Positions 11,171 to 21,864 of a stretch of DNA of 64,000 nucleotides are shown piece after piece (the stretch's first letter is position 1; the number at the start of each line of letters is the position of its first letter). The stretch comes from Akebia trifoliata (taxonomy: Eukaryota > Streptophyta > Magnoliopsida > Ranunculales > Lardizabalaceae), in NCBI GenBank assembly GCA_017979445.1, contig CM030714.1, positions 17,665,892-17,729,891 of the forward strand, in the 5' to 3' direction. The notes beneath the pieces were generated by a model. The model was not told where the DNA came from and made no database searches. It was given only the letters and a program-made list of their open reading frames with translations. Made by a program: the position numbers and the translations under genes.

Positions 11171-11690
11171 ATGATATAGATGAAACCATCGACAAAGATG
11201 CTTAGACCCATAAGAAGGGATCCTTCATGTTTTTCACTCGAGAAAGAGAGATCTCATTCACAAAAGAATGAAAGATTTTCTAGAAGTTCTAGAAAAGTTG
11301 AACAGTTAAATACAAAGAACTCAATTATACTCAATTTCGTAGAAAAAAATTTAAGATTACTCTTTCTCAGAAGAAGATTAAATACAAAGAACTCAATCAC
11401 ATTCAATTTCGTAGAAGAAGATTTAAGATTACTCTTTCTCAGAAGAAGATTGAAGATTTCTCATTCAGAAAAGAAGACCTCACTCGATAAAGCCATCAAG
11501 ACATCAAATTCCTAAAATCTTGACTCAATCAAGAAGTATTTCACCAAAGGAGGCCTTCTTTGGTCGAACTATTTTCCTGTCTTACAAAGAAAAAAATAAC
11601 TTTCTTTAGTCCCTTACAGCCTCTAAAAAAATCAAATAGCATGTTTCTTTCTAAACCACACCAACCAACCTCGGGAAGGAAGTCTAAGTA

Positions 11691-11770
11691 TGAATTACGT
11701 TTTGACTTGACCCCAAAAGAAAAAAAGAAATATTTGGGGTACGTAGGCAACCTGAGAAGTTACTTCAGGC
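11691..11770 (+). other. A conserved tail box (GAACTACGT/TACGTAGGCAACC)
   Basis: Contains TACGTTTTGACTTGACCCCA and GGGTACGTAGGCAACCTGAG, with TACTTCAGG after it. Equivalent boxes are in B (21711), C (29494-29580, minus) and E (46697). Boxes of this kind mark the region after pol in plant Tat-type elements, from my recollection of the family. Confidence 0.6.
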
Positions 11771-11854
11771 CCGGTCATGCAAAAAAAAAAATGTATTCTC
11801 TTAAGAAAAGTGTCTTCCAAAAGAAAAATCCCCTATTGAAAGGTTCAAAAGACA

Positions 11855-11990
11855 AAAAATGCCAAACTAGGGGCATTAAAAAAATTGGCAAAAAAAATAG
11901 AATGCCAAACTAAGGGCATTAGAAAAAAAAAGTCAAAAGAATTTATAGAAAAAAATGAAAAAAAAGAGAATATTAGACTAGGGGCATTTT
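11855..11990 (+). repeat. A tail hairpin class alpha (AATGCC...GGCATT)
   Basis: AATGCC AAACTAGG GGCATT recurs in A-rich sequence, forming a 6-bp stem with an 8-base loop. A third copy near 11970 has a decayed left arm. Confidence 0.7.
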
Positions 11991-12129
11991 GGAAAGTCGA
12001 GCCTTTTTCCCTTTCTTTCTAAACCATGTCCTAAACCCACCTATTAAGTCTTCTTGAATGCTAATTGACTAGGTTAAGGTGTAGGGAATCAAGAAGCTGT
12101 CGAGTTTAATATTCAAGATCAATGAGAAA

Positions 12130-12335
12130 AAAGAGAAGCCTGCTGAGTCGAAAACCCAAAAATGCGACTTAGGCAAAAGTTAGGGTATAACCATAAAAAA
12201 GCCTGCTAGGTTGAAAACCTAAAAAAGGCGACGTAGGCAAAAATCAAGGCCTCTTTAGAAAAAGAAAAGAAAAATCCACTAGGTTGAAAACCTGGAAAGG
12301 CAACCTAAACAAAAATTAGGGCATCATCAAATGGG
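12130..12335 (+). repeat. A tail hairpin class beta, three copies
   Basis: Each copy has a left arm before GAAAACC and a right arm before AGGCAAA. Arms pair within each copy: AGTCG/CGACTTAGGC in the first, TAGGTTGAAAACCT in the second and TAGGTT/AACCTA in the third. Spacing is about 65-70 bp. Confidence 0.65.
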
Positions 12336-12954
12336 ATGAAATGTCCAATCAAGAAGAAAAATTCAGAAGAAAACTTGTGCAGAAATTAGGGAATGCAGAA
12401 CCATTCAAGTCACAACATTCGATGAAAACAATGTTGAAGTCGAAGAAACTCAGAAGCCATTTTGAACATTGTAGAATATTTAGGAGTATGTTTACGTACT
12501 CAAGTGTTCGTCAAAGGAAAATGTAGAATCATCAACCACTTTGAAGAGGAAGATCTTCTATTATAATATTTATCAAGATTTTTTAAGTCTAGCTTAAGCA
12601 TTTTTCAAAAAAATTCAAAAGAAAATAATCAATCCCTTATTGCACATATGATAATCTTAAGAGTCTTAAATTTAAGGGAATGCTAGTTCTTCTATCTGTC
12701 ATACATCAGAGTCTATATTTTTCAAGCATAATCCATTCCATCAGTCTTGTAGTCAAGTTCCAGTTAAAGCCAACTTTGAAATTAGGGGCATTTTTATAAG
12801 TCATTTAATTCCAAAGTTTTAGTCTTAATCACATGATAAAAAAGAAAATCTTGCTTAGAAGTTCAAGTCCAATGATAATTATGAATCCAGATGTATGATA
12901 AGCCAATAAAGTCCCGATCTTTCAAACTTTGAGGTCGATTTTGAATTATAGAAT

Positions 12955-13870
12955 GAATTAATAAGATTGTTTAAGTTCCTATAAATTTAAGCCCCTCGAG
13001 AAACGTGGCTTAGTAAGTTTGAGTCTGAGAAATGAGACTCTAACTTTTTGAATCATAGAATGAGTAGGTTTTTTGAAGTGCCTACAAACCTAAGTTCGAG
13101 TCTAGAAACGAGACTCCAACTTTTTGAATCATAAAATAAGTAGGCTTTTTAAAGTGCCTACAAACTTAAGTTCGAGTCCGAGAAATGAGACTCCAACTTT
13201 TTGAATCATAGAATGAGTAGGCTTTTTGAAGTGCCTATAAACCTAAGTTCGAGTCCGAGAAACGAGACTCCAATTTTTTGAATCATAGAATGAGTAGGCT
13301 TTTTGAAGTGCTTACAAACCTAAGTTTGAGTCCGAGAAACGAGACTCCAAAATTTTGAATCATAGAATAAGTAGGCTTTTTGAAGTGCCTACAAACCTAA
13401 GTTCGAGTCCGAGAAACGAGACTCTAACTTTTTGAATCATAGAATGAGTAGGATTTTTGAAGTGCCTACAAACCTAAGTGCAAGTCCGAGAAACAAGACT
13501 CCAACTTTTTGAATCATAGAATGAGTAGGTTTTGAAGTACCTACAAACCTAGGTTTTAGTTCGAGAAGCGAGACTCCAACTTTTTGAATCATAGAATGAA
13601 TAGGTTTTTTGAAGTGACTATAAACCTTAGTTCGAATCCAAAAAATAAGACTCCCATTTTAATAGGATTGTTTAAGTTCCTGTAAACCTTAGCCAAAGTC
13701 CGAGAAGTGAGACTCCAGCTTTGTTTGAATCATATTGAATTAACAGGATTGTTTAATTTCTTTAGCCCGAGAAGCGTGGCTAAAATTGGCTCGAATCCGA
13801 TAAACGCGACTCAAACTTTTTCAAACTCTAAAAAAGAATTTCAAATAGGATTTAACGAAGTTCCTACAAT
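12955..13870 (+). repeat. A tail hairpin array, classes gamma and delta, about 77-bp period
   Basis: About eleven units. Gamma: GAGTCCGAGAAACGAGACTC, for example at 13251-13270, a GAGTC/GACTC stem around CG-AGAAA-CG with one extra base. Delta: GTAGGC TTTTTGAAGT GCCTAC. A variant gamma at 13761-13784 keeps the loop but has TTTAGCC/GGCTAAA arms. Delta variants have TAGGA/TCCTA arms. Non-coding. Confidence 0.9.
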
Positions 13871-14274
13871 GTTATGACTCTAATTACCTCATTATTCAAC
13901 CTTGCCATGATTATTTTCGTTGCATAAGCGCATTTCAATTTTGAATCATTATTGTCAACGAGAGAAGAACTCTAGGACCTGACACATTTTTACTCAGTAA
14001 GCATCACACCATTGCACACATGTATACTTTTGCATTAGTGAGGGAGAATTTTTTAAAATTCGAGGATCCGATATCGTCAGTGAGAGTTCAAGCTCGAGGA
14101 ACTGACAAACTTGTTTGGAGAGAGTTTTACCCTTAAGGATTCGAACGTCCCGACGAATTGCTAAATCAACTTGCAAAATGAACTGTCACTAGCTTTGGTA
14201 TTCGGATATTGCACTATCTACCGAAATAGATTTGCTATCTAGTTTGCTTCAACCCTCTGCCAAAGAGAAGCATC
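13871..14274 (+). other. A 3' end region with polypurine tract
   Basis: Conserved with B, C and E but without a gene. It ends in CCAAAGAGAAGCATC, the polypurine tract (about 14261-14274) next to the 3' LTR. The other elements have CCAAAGAGGGGCATC here, so A's tract carries substitutions. Confidence 0.65.
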
Positions 14275-16016
14275 TGTAGACACTTCATTTTTGTACTCGC
14301 TTGATTAATCAACTCGTCAACCCGATTGCAACGGTTCCCAATGATGGATGATTATTCCAATGCTTTATTTTGTTACTAGATATGTTTTAGAAATCCGGAT
14401 GAGGTATCTCGAACTGACAAAACTATAGAAACAATGCTACACTAGGACAATATAATCCCAAAAGCTTAGAAATCATCATCTTACAGACAAAAAGAAGCTT
14501 CACGGTAAAAATCATTAAAAAATGATCAAATTACCAAAATACCCCTAACATCAAAATATCCCTAGAGCCTACGGTACACTTGGGAAAATCCATTCAAACA
14601 CATAAATCAGCAAATCGAAATCAAATAAATCATTTCTCCAATTTTCACTGAATTTTGATAAAATTACGAAAATGCCCCTTATAAAGTCACGACCATTTCG
14701 CATAAAAAACTTCATAAATGATAAAAATCAAAATTTCCATTGAATTCCTTACGAAAAACCGATTACAAAAGATCCTGGAACATTGAAAAATAATTTAAAT
14801 CACAAACATTTCTCTCTAGGGGCAAAACGGTAATTTTATAATTTTAATAATTAAAAATTCTGAAATTAATAAATAAAATATTAAATAATGTAAAGTGAAA
14901 CATTAATAAAATTAATTTAAAAATTTAAACAAAAAAAATCGATCAATCAGGCTCTCAGGCAAAATTGTTGATGGTTGCCAAGATATTTATTCAAGGACCC
15001 CTTCATTTAGGGGTCCAAAGAATTAAAGATATAATAGAGGGGGGTTCTCCAAAAAATTAAAGTCAATCAAGTAAGACTAAAGTTAAGATATTAAAGTCAA
15101 TCATGTAAGACTAAAGTAAAAATTAAAGTCAATCAAGTAAGACTAAAGTCAAGATATTAAAAGTCAACCAAATAAGACTAAAGTCAAAATCTTAAAGTCA
15201 ATCAAATGAGACTAAAAGTCAAAATCCTAATAGAGTTCTACTTAAATAATAATTCTATTTAAAGTAATCCTAACTAAATAATAACTTTATTTAATAGAAT
15301 TCTAACTAAATAATAATTTTTTCTAAGATAATTATAATTAAACAATGATTCTCTCTAAAAGAATTATAATTAAACCTTAACTCTATCTAAAATGACTTAA
15401 AAAAGTTTATAAATAGGAGCCTCCACACCCTATTTTCATATCTAAGAATAAATCTTAAGAGAAGTAGGTCAAAAAACTTCCCTAACCTCCCATAAATCCT
15501 AATTTTGAATTCCTAACTCCTTACCTAACATCCATACCCCAACTTTAGCTTAAAAAATACTTAGAAGCTCTTCAAAAACACCCAAAAATTGAGAAAAAGT
15601 CAGAAAATTCATATCTAAGAAGAAAATACCTCGTCTTGGAGATCTGAAGCGAATCCAGTGACAGAATGAAACGAGAAGTACTGTACAATGAACTATTCTA
15701 TCAGATCTGAGGGAACAAAACCGTTGCATTCGTAACGGTAAAGATTTTTATTTTTTATTTTTATTACATAGGTCTTTTTAGTAATGTAGTTTTATTTGGG
15801 AATTAGTAGAGACTGGTGTTTGCCGGGTGGGGTTGGTGCCTAACACCTTCCAATCTCATAATGTGATCCTCGAACCCGTATTTTCTTTCGTAGATTAGTA
15901 TTATTTACCTTTTAGAGTCATTGTTCGATTCCTAGACTGTAATAACTAGGTGGCGACTCCCAAACCTCAAAGGTCAAAAGCGGATCCGCACACCCCACGG
16001 ATCGAGGGCGCTTTCA
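14275..16016 (+). mobile_element. A 3' LTR
   Basis: TG...CA, 1742 bp, with TATA at 15408 and the end hairpin GATCCG/CGGATC near 15983. It is followed by the CAATC duplication and then the resumed LTR of B. Confidence 0.93.
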
Positions 16017-16021
16017 CAATC
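16017..16021. repeat. Target-site duplication of A, right copy (caatc)
   Basis: Exact copy of 4703-4707. Confidence 0.9.
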
Positions 16022-16961
16022 CAGTAAGACTAAAATCAAGTAATTAAAATCAATCAAGTAAGAATAAAGTCAAGATTTAAAGTCAATCAAGTAAGACCAA
16101 AGTCAAGATATTAAAGTCAATCAAGTAAGACTAAAGTCAAAATCTTAAAGTCAATCAAGTGAGATTAAAAGTCAAAATCCTAATAAAATTCTAATTAAAC
16201 AATAACTCTATTTAAAACAATCTTAATTAAATAATGACTATAGTTAAAACAATTCTAATTAAAATATGACTCTACCTAAAATAATTATAATTAAACAATA
16301 ACTCTCTCTAAAAGAATTATAATTAAACATTAACTCTATCAAAATAAACACTTAAAAAAATCTATAAATAGGGGTCCCTACAACCTATTTCGCATGAAAA
16401 AATAAATCCTAGAAAAAGTAGGTCAAAAAGCTTTCGTAGACTCTCATAAACCCTAATTTTGAAGCTCCAACTCCTTACCTAACATCCATACCCCAATTTT
16501 AGCTCAAAAAACACCTAGAAATCCTTCTAAAACACCCTCGAAATCCATAAAAATTAGAAAAATTCTGAAGGAGAAACTTTATTTTGGAGATTCGAAACAA
16601 ATTTGGTGACAGAACGAAGTCAGGAATGTTGTACGAAGAACTATTCTACCAGATCTGAGGGAACAAGACCGTTGTTTTCGTAAATGTAAAGATTAAAATT
16701 TTTTTATTGATTAAGTCTTTTTAGCAATGTAGTTATATTTGAAAATTAGTAGAGATCGACGTTTTCCAGGCGGGGTTGGTGCCTAACACCTTCCAACTCC
16801 GTAATGTGATCCCCGAACTCAGTATTTTTTAGTAGATTAGTTGCTTGTTTATCCGTTTCGAGTCAATGTTCGGTTCCTAGACCGTAATAACTAGGTGGCG
16901 ACTCCCAAACTTCAAAGGTCAAAAGTGGATCCGCGCACCCTGCGAATCGAGGACACTTTCA
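16022..16961 (+). mobile_element. B 5' LTR, right part
   Basis: Continues B's LTR after element A. U3 repeats, TATA at 16363, and the end ...GACACTTTCA. The LTR hairpins are partly decayed here (CGACGTTTTCCAG). Confidence 0.9.
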
Positions 16962-16962
16962 T

Positions 16963-16980
16963 TGGTGACTTTATTGGGGA
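16963..16980 (+). other. B primer-binding site
   Basis: TGGTGACTTTATTGGGGA, the family PBS with three substitutions, mostly C-to-T, as expected from decay of methylated DNA. Confidence 0.8.
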
Positions 16981-17205
16981 TTATTGAGGATCAGACTTGA
17001 AAAAGCCCAAGTATGGGAACATTAAGATGGCCTAGTTTTTTTTTATTATTTAGTTTGATTTATTTTATTTATTTATTTATTTATTTATTTTTGTGACTTG
17101 ATTATGAATGATTTTGGATATTGTGTTTTTGTCCAATTAAGGGTCACTTTTTGATGACCCCTAAATAATAAAAGATTCAAATTGACATATGAAAATGATG
17201 GAATG
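16981..17205 (+). other. B post-PBS leader with ATTT microsatellite
   Basis: Begins with the conserved block containing GACTTGAAAA and CCCAAGTATGGGA, then (ATTT)n at about 17051-17093. No gene. Confidence 0.6.
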
Positions 17206-18990
17206 ATGAAGGTTGGGATAACAATGTTAAAATATTTTTACAGAACATTCCAGTAAGAATTAAGTCTGGGCACCTATTAATAAAATGTAGATCACATCGA
17301 GTAAATTAATTTAGAACCTAAGTTCACTCAATTTCGTTATTAGGAGCCTTGGATATCATCGATGCAAGTTCGGATTAATCTCTAAATCTGGAATTATTGC
17401 TGAATGAAGGTTGGGACAGTATTGTTAAAACATTTTTATAGAATATTTTAGTGTGAATTAAGTCTGGGCACCTCTAATTAAAATGTAGATCTCATCGATT
17501 AGATTAATTTAGAATCTGAGTTCACTCAATTTCGTTATCGGGAACCTTGGATATCATCGATGTAAGTTCGGATTAATATCTAAATCTGGAATTGTTGCTG
17601 AATGAAGGTTGGGACAGCAATGTTAAAACCTTTTTACAGAACATTATAGTGAGAATTAAATCTGGGCACCTTTAATAAAACTTAGATCTCATTGAGTAGA
17701 TTAATTTAGAACCTCAGTTCATTCAGTTTTGTTATCGGGAGCCTTGGATATCATCGATGCAAGTTCGGATTATATTTTGTAAATCTGGAATTGTTGCTGA
17801 ATGAAGGTTGGGACAGTAATGTTAAAACATTTTTATAGAATATTCTAGTAAGAATTAAGTTTGGGCACCTTTACTAAAATTTAGATCTCATCGAGTAGAT
17901 TAATTTAGAACTTGAGTTCACTCAATTTCATTATCGGGAGCCTTGGATGTCATCGATGCAAGTTCGGATTGTATTTTGTAAATCTGGAATTGTTGCTGAA
18001 TGAATGTTGGGACAACAATGTTAAAACGTTTTTACAGAATATTCTAGTGAGACTTAAGTTTGGGCACCTGTTACTAAAACATAGATCTCATCGAGTAGAT
18101 TAATTTAGAACCTGAGTTCACTCAATTTCGTTATCGGGAGCCTTGGATATCATCGATGCAAGTTCGTATTAATCTGTAAATCTGAAATTATTGCTGAATA
18201 AAGGTTAAGACAGCAATGTTAAAACGTTTTTACAAAACATTTTAGTGAGAATTAAATCTGGGCACCTTTAATAAAACTTAGATCTCATCGAGTAGATTAA
18301 TTTAGGACCTAAGTTCACTCAGTTTCGTTATCGAGAGCCTTGGATATCATCGATGCAAGTTCGGATTATATTTTGTAAATCTGGAATTGTTGCTGAATGA
18401 AGGTTGGGACAGTAATGTTAAAAGTTTTTATAGAATATTCTAGTAAGAATTAAGTTTGGGCACCTTTACTAAAATTTAGATCTCATCGAGTAGATTAATT
18501 TAGAACTTGAGTTCACTCAATTTCATTATCGGGAGCCTTGGATGTCATCGATGCAAGTTCGGATTGTATTTTGTAAATCTGGAATTGTTGCTAAATGAAT
18601 GTTGGGACAACAATGTTAAAACGTTTTTACAGAATATTCTAGTGAGAATTAAGTTTGGACACCTTTTAATAAAACTTAGATCTCATCAAGTACATTAATT
18701 TAGAACCTGAGTTCACTCAGTTTCGTTATCGGGAGCCTTAGATGTCATCGATGCAAGTTCGGATTGTATTTTGTAAATCTGGAATTGTTGCTGAATGAAA
18801 GTTGGGATAACATTATTAAAACGTTTTTACAAAACATTCCAGTGAGAATTAAGTCTAGGCACCTTTAATAAAGTGTAGATCTCATCGAGTAGATTAATTT
18901 AGAACCTAAATTCACTCAATTTCATTATCGGGAGCCTTGGATATCATCAATGCAAGTTCAGATTGTATTTTCCTAATTCACATAAACTCC
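17206..18990 (+). repeat. B leader tandem array, nine units of about 197 bp
   Basis: Units start near 17206, 17401, 17600, 17799, 17998, 18195, 18394, 18592 and 18791. Units 3-5 and 6-8 are near copies of each other at an offset of 595 bp, a higher-order duplication. Two 63-codon open frames at 17912 and 18507 are the same accidental frame repeated at that offset. Confidence 0.9.
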
Positions 18991-19428
18991 AAATTTATCT
19001 AGTGTAGGCATAGTTAATGATCTTGATTTATTTTCTGAGAACGAGCTCATTTGGCACTAGGATCTTTCTCTTTGATTTTCTTTTGGGATTTGTTTCTAAT
19101 TTTTTTTTTATAATTTCAACAAAAAAAGGGGTTCATCCCTCCTCATCTCAACAATTATAATTCTATCATCAATGTAATAGATAATCTCGATTTATTTTGG
19201 ATCACCCAAAAGTGATAATTGATTGGACCTTAAAAATTATAAAAATTATGTCTATTGCAATGTTTAGGTTTGATCAATTATTCTATGCCATGCTCGTTAA
19301 TTGATTTGCCATTGATCTTGATTATATATATAGCTGATGAGCTTATTTGTGATTTTGATAATGTTATTGGATTGGTATTTATTTTGGTTAATATTTATGT
19401 GAAATCCAATGTATAATGATATGATCAG
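18991..19428 (+). other. B AT-rich leader spacer
   Basis: Poly-T stretch near 19098-19110 and family leader text; no gene seen. Confidence 0.5.
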
Positions 19429-20260
19429 GCCCATGGACCCATTTGTTTGAAAAAGGCCCCGGGCACACCCCATCCTATTTTGCACACACCAGTATCATGT
19501 TTACTACTTTGCACACTTGCATGTCCCAATCTAGCCAACGTGGTACTAGTGCGTGGCCCGGTCTCTTCGGAGATGTGACGTCATTCATGAAAATCACAAC
19601 TCCAGTCATGTACCTTAGGATATATAAAACTGGGGCATCAGTACCGTTTGATCAAGTGACTCTGAAAGATATATCGATACACCCATGCTGGGACGACCTG
19701 AGCTTTTGACCTATTGTAAGCCGCACAGTCACATGTCCCGATTGATAACGTAGTACTAGTACGTGATTGGTCCCCTCGTGGGATGCTAAACCATTTATGA
19801 AAGCTACAACCCTAGACTCATACCTATATGGTATATCAAAGATAATCCAAGTTTACCAATTGCACTTCTTGGTCAAAGTTAGTGCCTAAGCAAGATCCTG
19901 CCCCGTTGTACCGTACTGTATGAGGGGGATAGACAACGTCTATTCTAGACGAGAGGTATTTAAGTGGGCCCTTGCTCAGCATCGTGCGCCACCTCTCAAC
20001 TGGGGATTAAACTAGCTGCTTTTGACTTCAGAGAAGTGGGTTGGAGTTTTAGATTATCACCTATACGGTATATCAAACCAAGTCACCACGTACCGTCTGA
20101 TTGAGTATGCTCGAGAGGTATATAGGTGCAATTGGGCAAGGGTGGCCAGATAAATTGCACTACACGTAGTAAACTTAAAGTATAGAAGCCTTCCTATAGG
20201 TCACGACCTGAACTGACTATGGGTGTTCCCGGGTTGCTCTATTTAATCCAACCAACAGGT
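19429..20260 (+). other. B copy of the conserved leader module
   Basis: Same boundaries and internal repeats as in A. An 88-codon frame inside (19443-19709) is closed by a stop and is also broken in A and G, so I do not call it a gene. Confidence 0.75.
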
Positions 20261-20678
20261 AAGTGGGTGGACTGATCCAGACTGTTCAAACTAAACTTAC
20301 TATATTGGTTCGACCCAATCGGTGAAATGTACGATTAATTTGAACCAATTAAACCAGTTGGCCCAATTGACAAAATGATCAAACTGATCAATACCAAATC
20401 AGTTGGACTAATTGGTTTTACTTTCAAAGACTCAGACTATTTTATACCAAAAGGATTCGAGCTTAATGTCAAATTATTTTGTCTGATTAAAGGTTCTATC
20501 CCAATCAGGGGTAGACACGTGACTAACCTTCTTCACCTTCTTGGTCACTATAGGCTTATAGTGCATTTACGTTCAATATTTCTCACTGGACTTAGGCTAA
20601 TTTCAAAATTTTAATCATGTAGTTAAGAATCAAACCTTTAGTATCAATGGTTAGTCTTGGTGTATTTCCATTCTGGTA

Positions 20679-20810
20679 ATGATTGCTCCTAGACGTTCTA
20701 AACCCTCGTCTATTCTACTTTGGATTCGTCAAAAGAGTCATCTAGCCAAAGTACTAATGTTAAGTACAAGTAGTCCATTCACCCAGAAGGACCTTCTCTC
20801 TTTGTAGATA
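20679..20810 (+). pseudogene. gag: B gag start remnant, rest of gag deleted
   Basis: ATG at 20679 opens a frame matching the first 25 or so gag residues (PRRSKPSS in place of PKRSKPPS). At about 20770-20790 it passes into CACCCAGAAGGACCTT, and the next recognisable text is the post-gag region. Element E has the same junction near 45810-45835. The whole gag core and zinc knuckle are missing, so B cannot make its own particles. 20261-20678 is leader with no gene. Confidence 0.7.
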
Positions 20811-21054
20811 ATTGTCCCTGAGTTTTCTTTGAGTTTCAATCTAGTTTTCGTCAATCTTTAAATCTAGTTAGTTGTTTCAATTACGTTAGTCTTTCTTCAA
20901 CTTTCATGTTTTAGTCGATTTTGTCAGTCTATGTCTTTTTTAATTCCAATAGAATAAAGAACCTTCTGATTATCATGCGTGTAATAACGATTTGAGCATA
21001 ATATCAAACATGAGAAATGACTCAAGGCTCACAAATCGAACTTGATAAATATTT

Positions 21055-21235
21055 GAATTTAAGAGTATACTTAAGAAGTACAAATTGGTGATACATTATC
21101 CTCAGGGGAACATGAGGGAATAATAAATTTACTTGAGAAATTCAACAATATTCCTACATGGTCTCATCAGAATAGATTGTACCAGAATAAATCAAGACAT
21201 AAAGTCGATAGTGAACTTCAAAGTCAAAGTTTATC
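21055..21235 (+). pseudogene. B pre-RT linker remnant
   Basis: Holds text that reads as EKFNNIPTWSHQNRL, matching the KFKDVFAWSYEDMPG region of G. It follows the gag deletion by about 250 bases. Protease is absent before it, and RT, RNase H and integrase after it. Confidence 0.6.
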
Positions 21236-21710
21236 GGTCAATAAGGATATAGATGAAACCATCGACAAAGATGCTAAGACCCACAAGAAGGGATCCCTTA
21301 TATTTTTCACTTAGAGAAAAGAATTATCATTAGCAAAAGAATATGAGATTTCTTTCGAAGTTTGGAAAGAATTGAACGAGTCAAGGTCAAATACAAAGAA
21401 CGTAATCACACTCAATTTCGTAGAAGAAGACTGAAGATTACTCATTCTCAGAAGAAAACTGAAGTTACTCCTTCTCAAAGAAGACCTTACTTGACAGAGA
21501 AATCCAGATATCGAATTCCTGAAAGTTTGACCAAGTCAAGCAGCATTTACCAAAAGAGGCCTCCTTTGGTCAAACCATTTCCCTGTTTTACCAAAACAAA
21601 AAAAAAAAAGATAACTTTCTTTAGCCCCTCGTAGCCTTTAAAAAAATCAAATAGCCTGTTTTTTTCTAAACCACACCAACCAACCTTGGAAGGAAAGTCT
21701 AAGTATGAAC

Positions 21711-21790
21711 TACGTTTTGACCTGATCGCAAAAGAAAAATAAATATTTGGGGTACGTAGGCAACCTGAGAAGTTACTTCAAGTCCGGTTA
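21711..21790 (+). other. B conserved tail box
   Basis: TACGTTTTGACCTGATCGCA and GGGTACGTAGGCAACCTGAG, as in A, C and E. Confidence 0.6.
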
Positions 21791-21864
21791 CGTAAAGAAT
21801 AAGTGTATTCTCTTAAGAAAAGTGTCATTTAAATGGAAAATCCCCTATTGAAAGGTTCAAAAAG

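Larger units (their letters stand above)
4708..16016 (+). mobile_element. Element A: non-autonomous Ty3/gypsy with decayed gag
   Basis: A complete 11.3-kb element with LTRs 4708-6409 and 14275-16016 and a perfect 5-bp duplication CAATC. Internal order: PBS, AT-rich leader, five 192-bp repeats, the 800-bp module, gag, pre-RT remnant, conserved box, hairpin arrays, PPT. Protease, RT, RNase H and integrase are absent, so it would need a helper such as G. In the first 200 bases the two LTRs differ at about 15 sites by eye, so it is clearly older than C. Confidence 0.93.

Noticed and set aside
11180..11913. Lys/Ser-rich frames in the A tail
   Set aside because: Part of the non-coding tail; frames are not kept in B, C or E.
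17912..18698. Two near-identical 63-codon frames
   Set aside because: They are the same accidental frame repeated by the 595-bp duplication of the array.
17206..18990. Regular repeats resembling a CRISPR array or satellite
   Set aside because: Units are about 197 bp without short repeats and unique spacers, in plant DNA, inside a retrotransposon leader.
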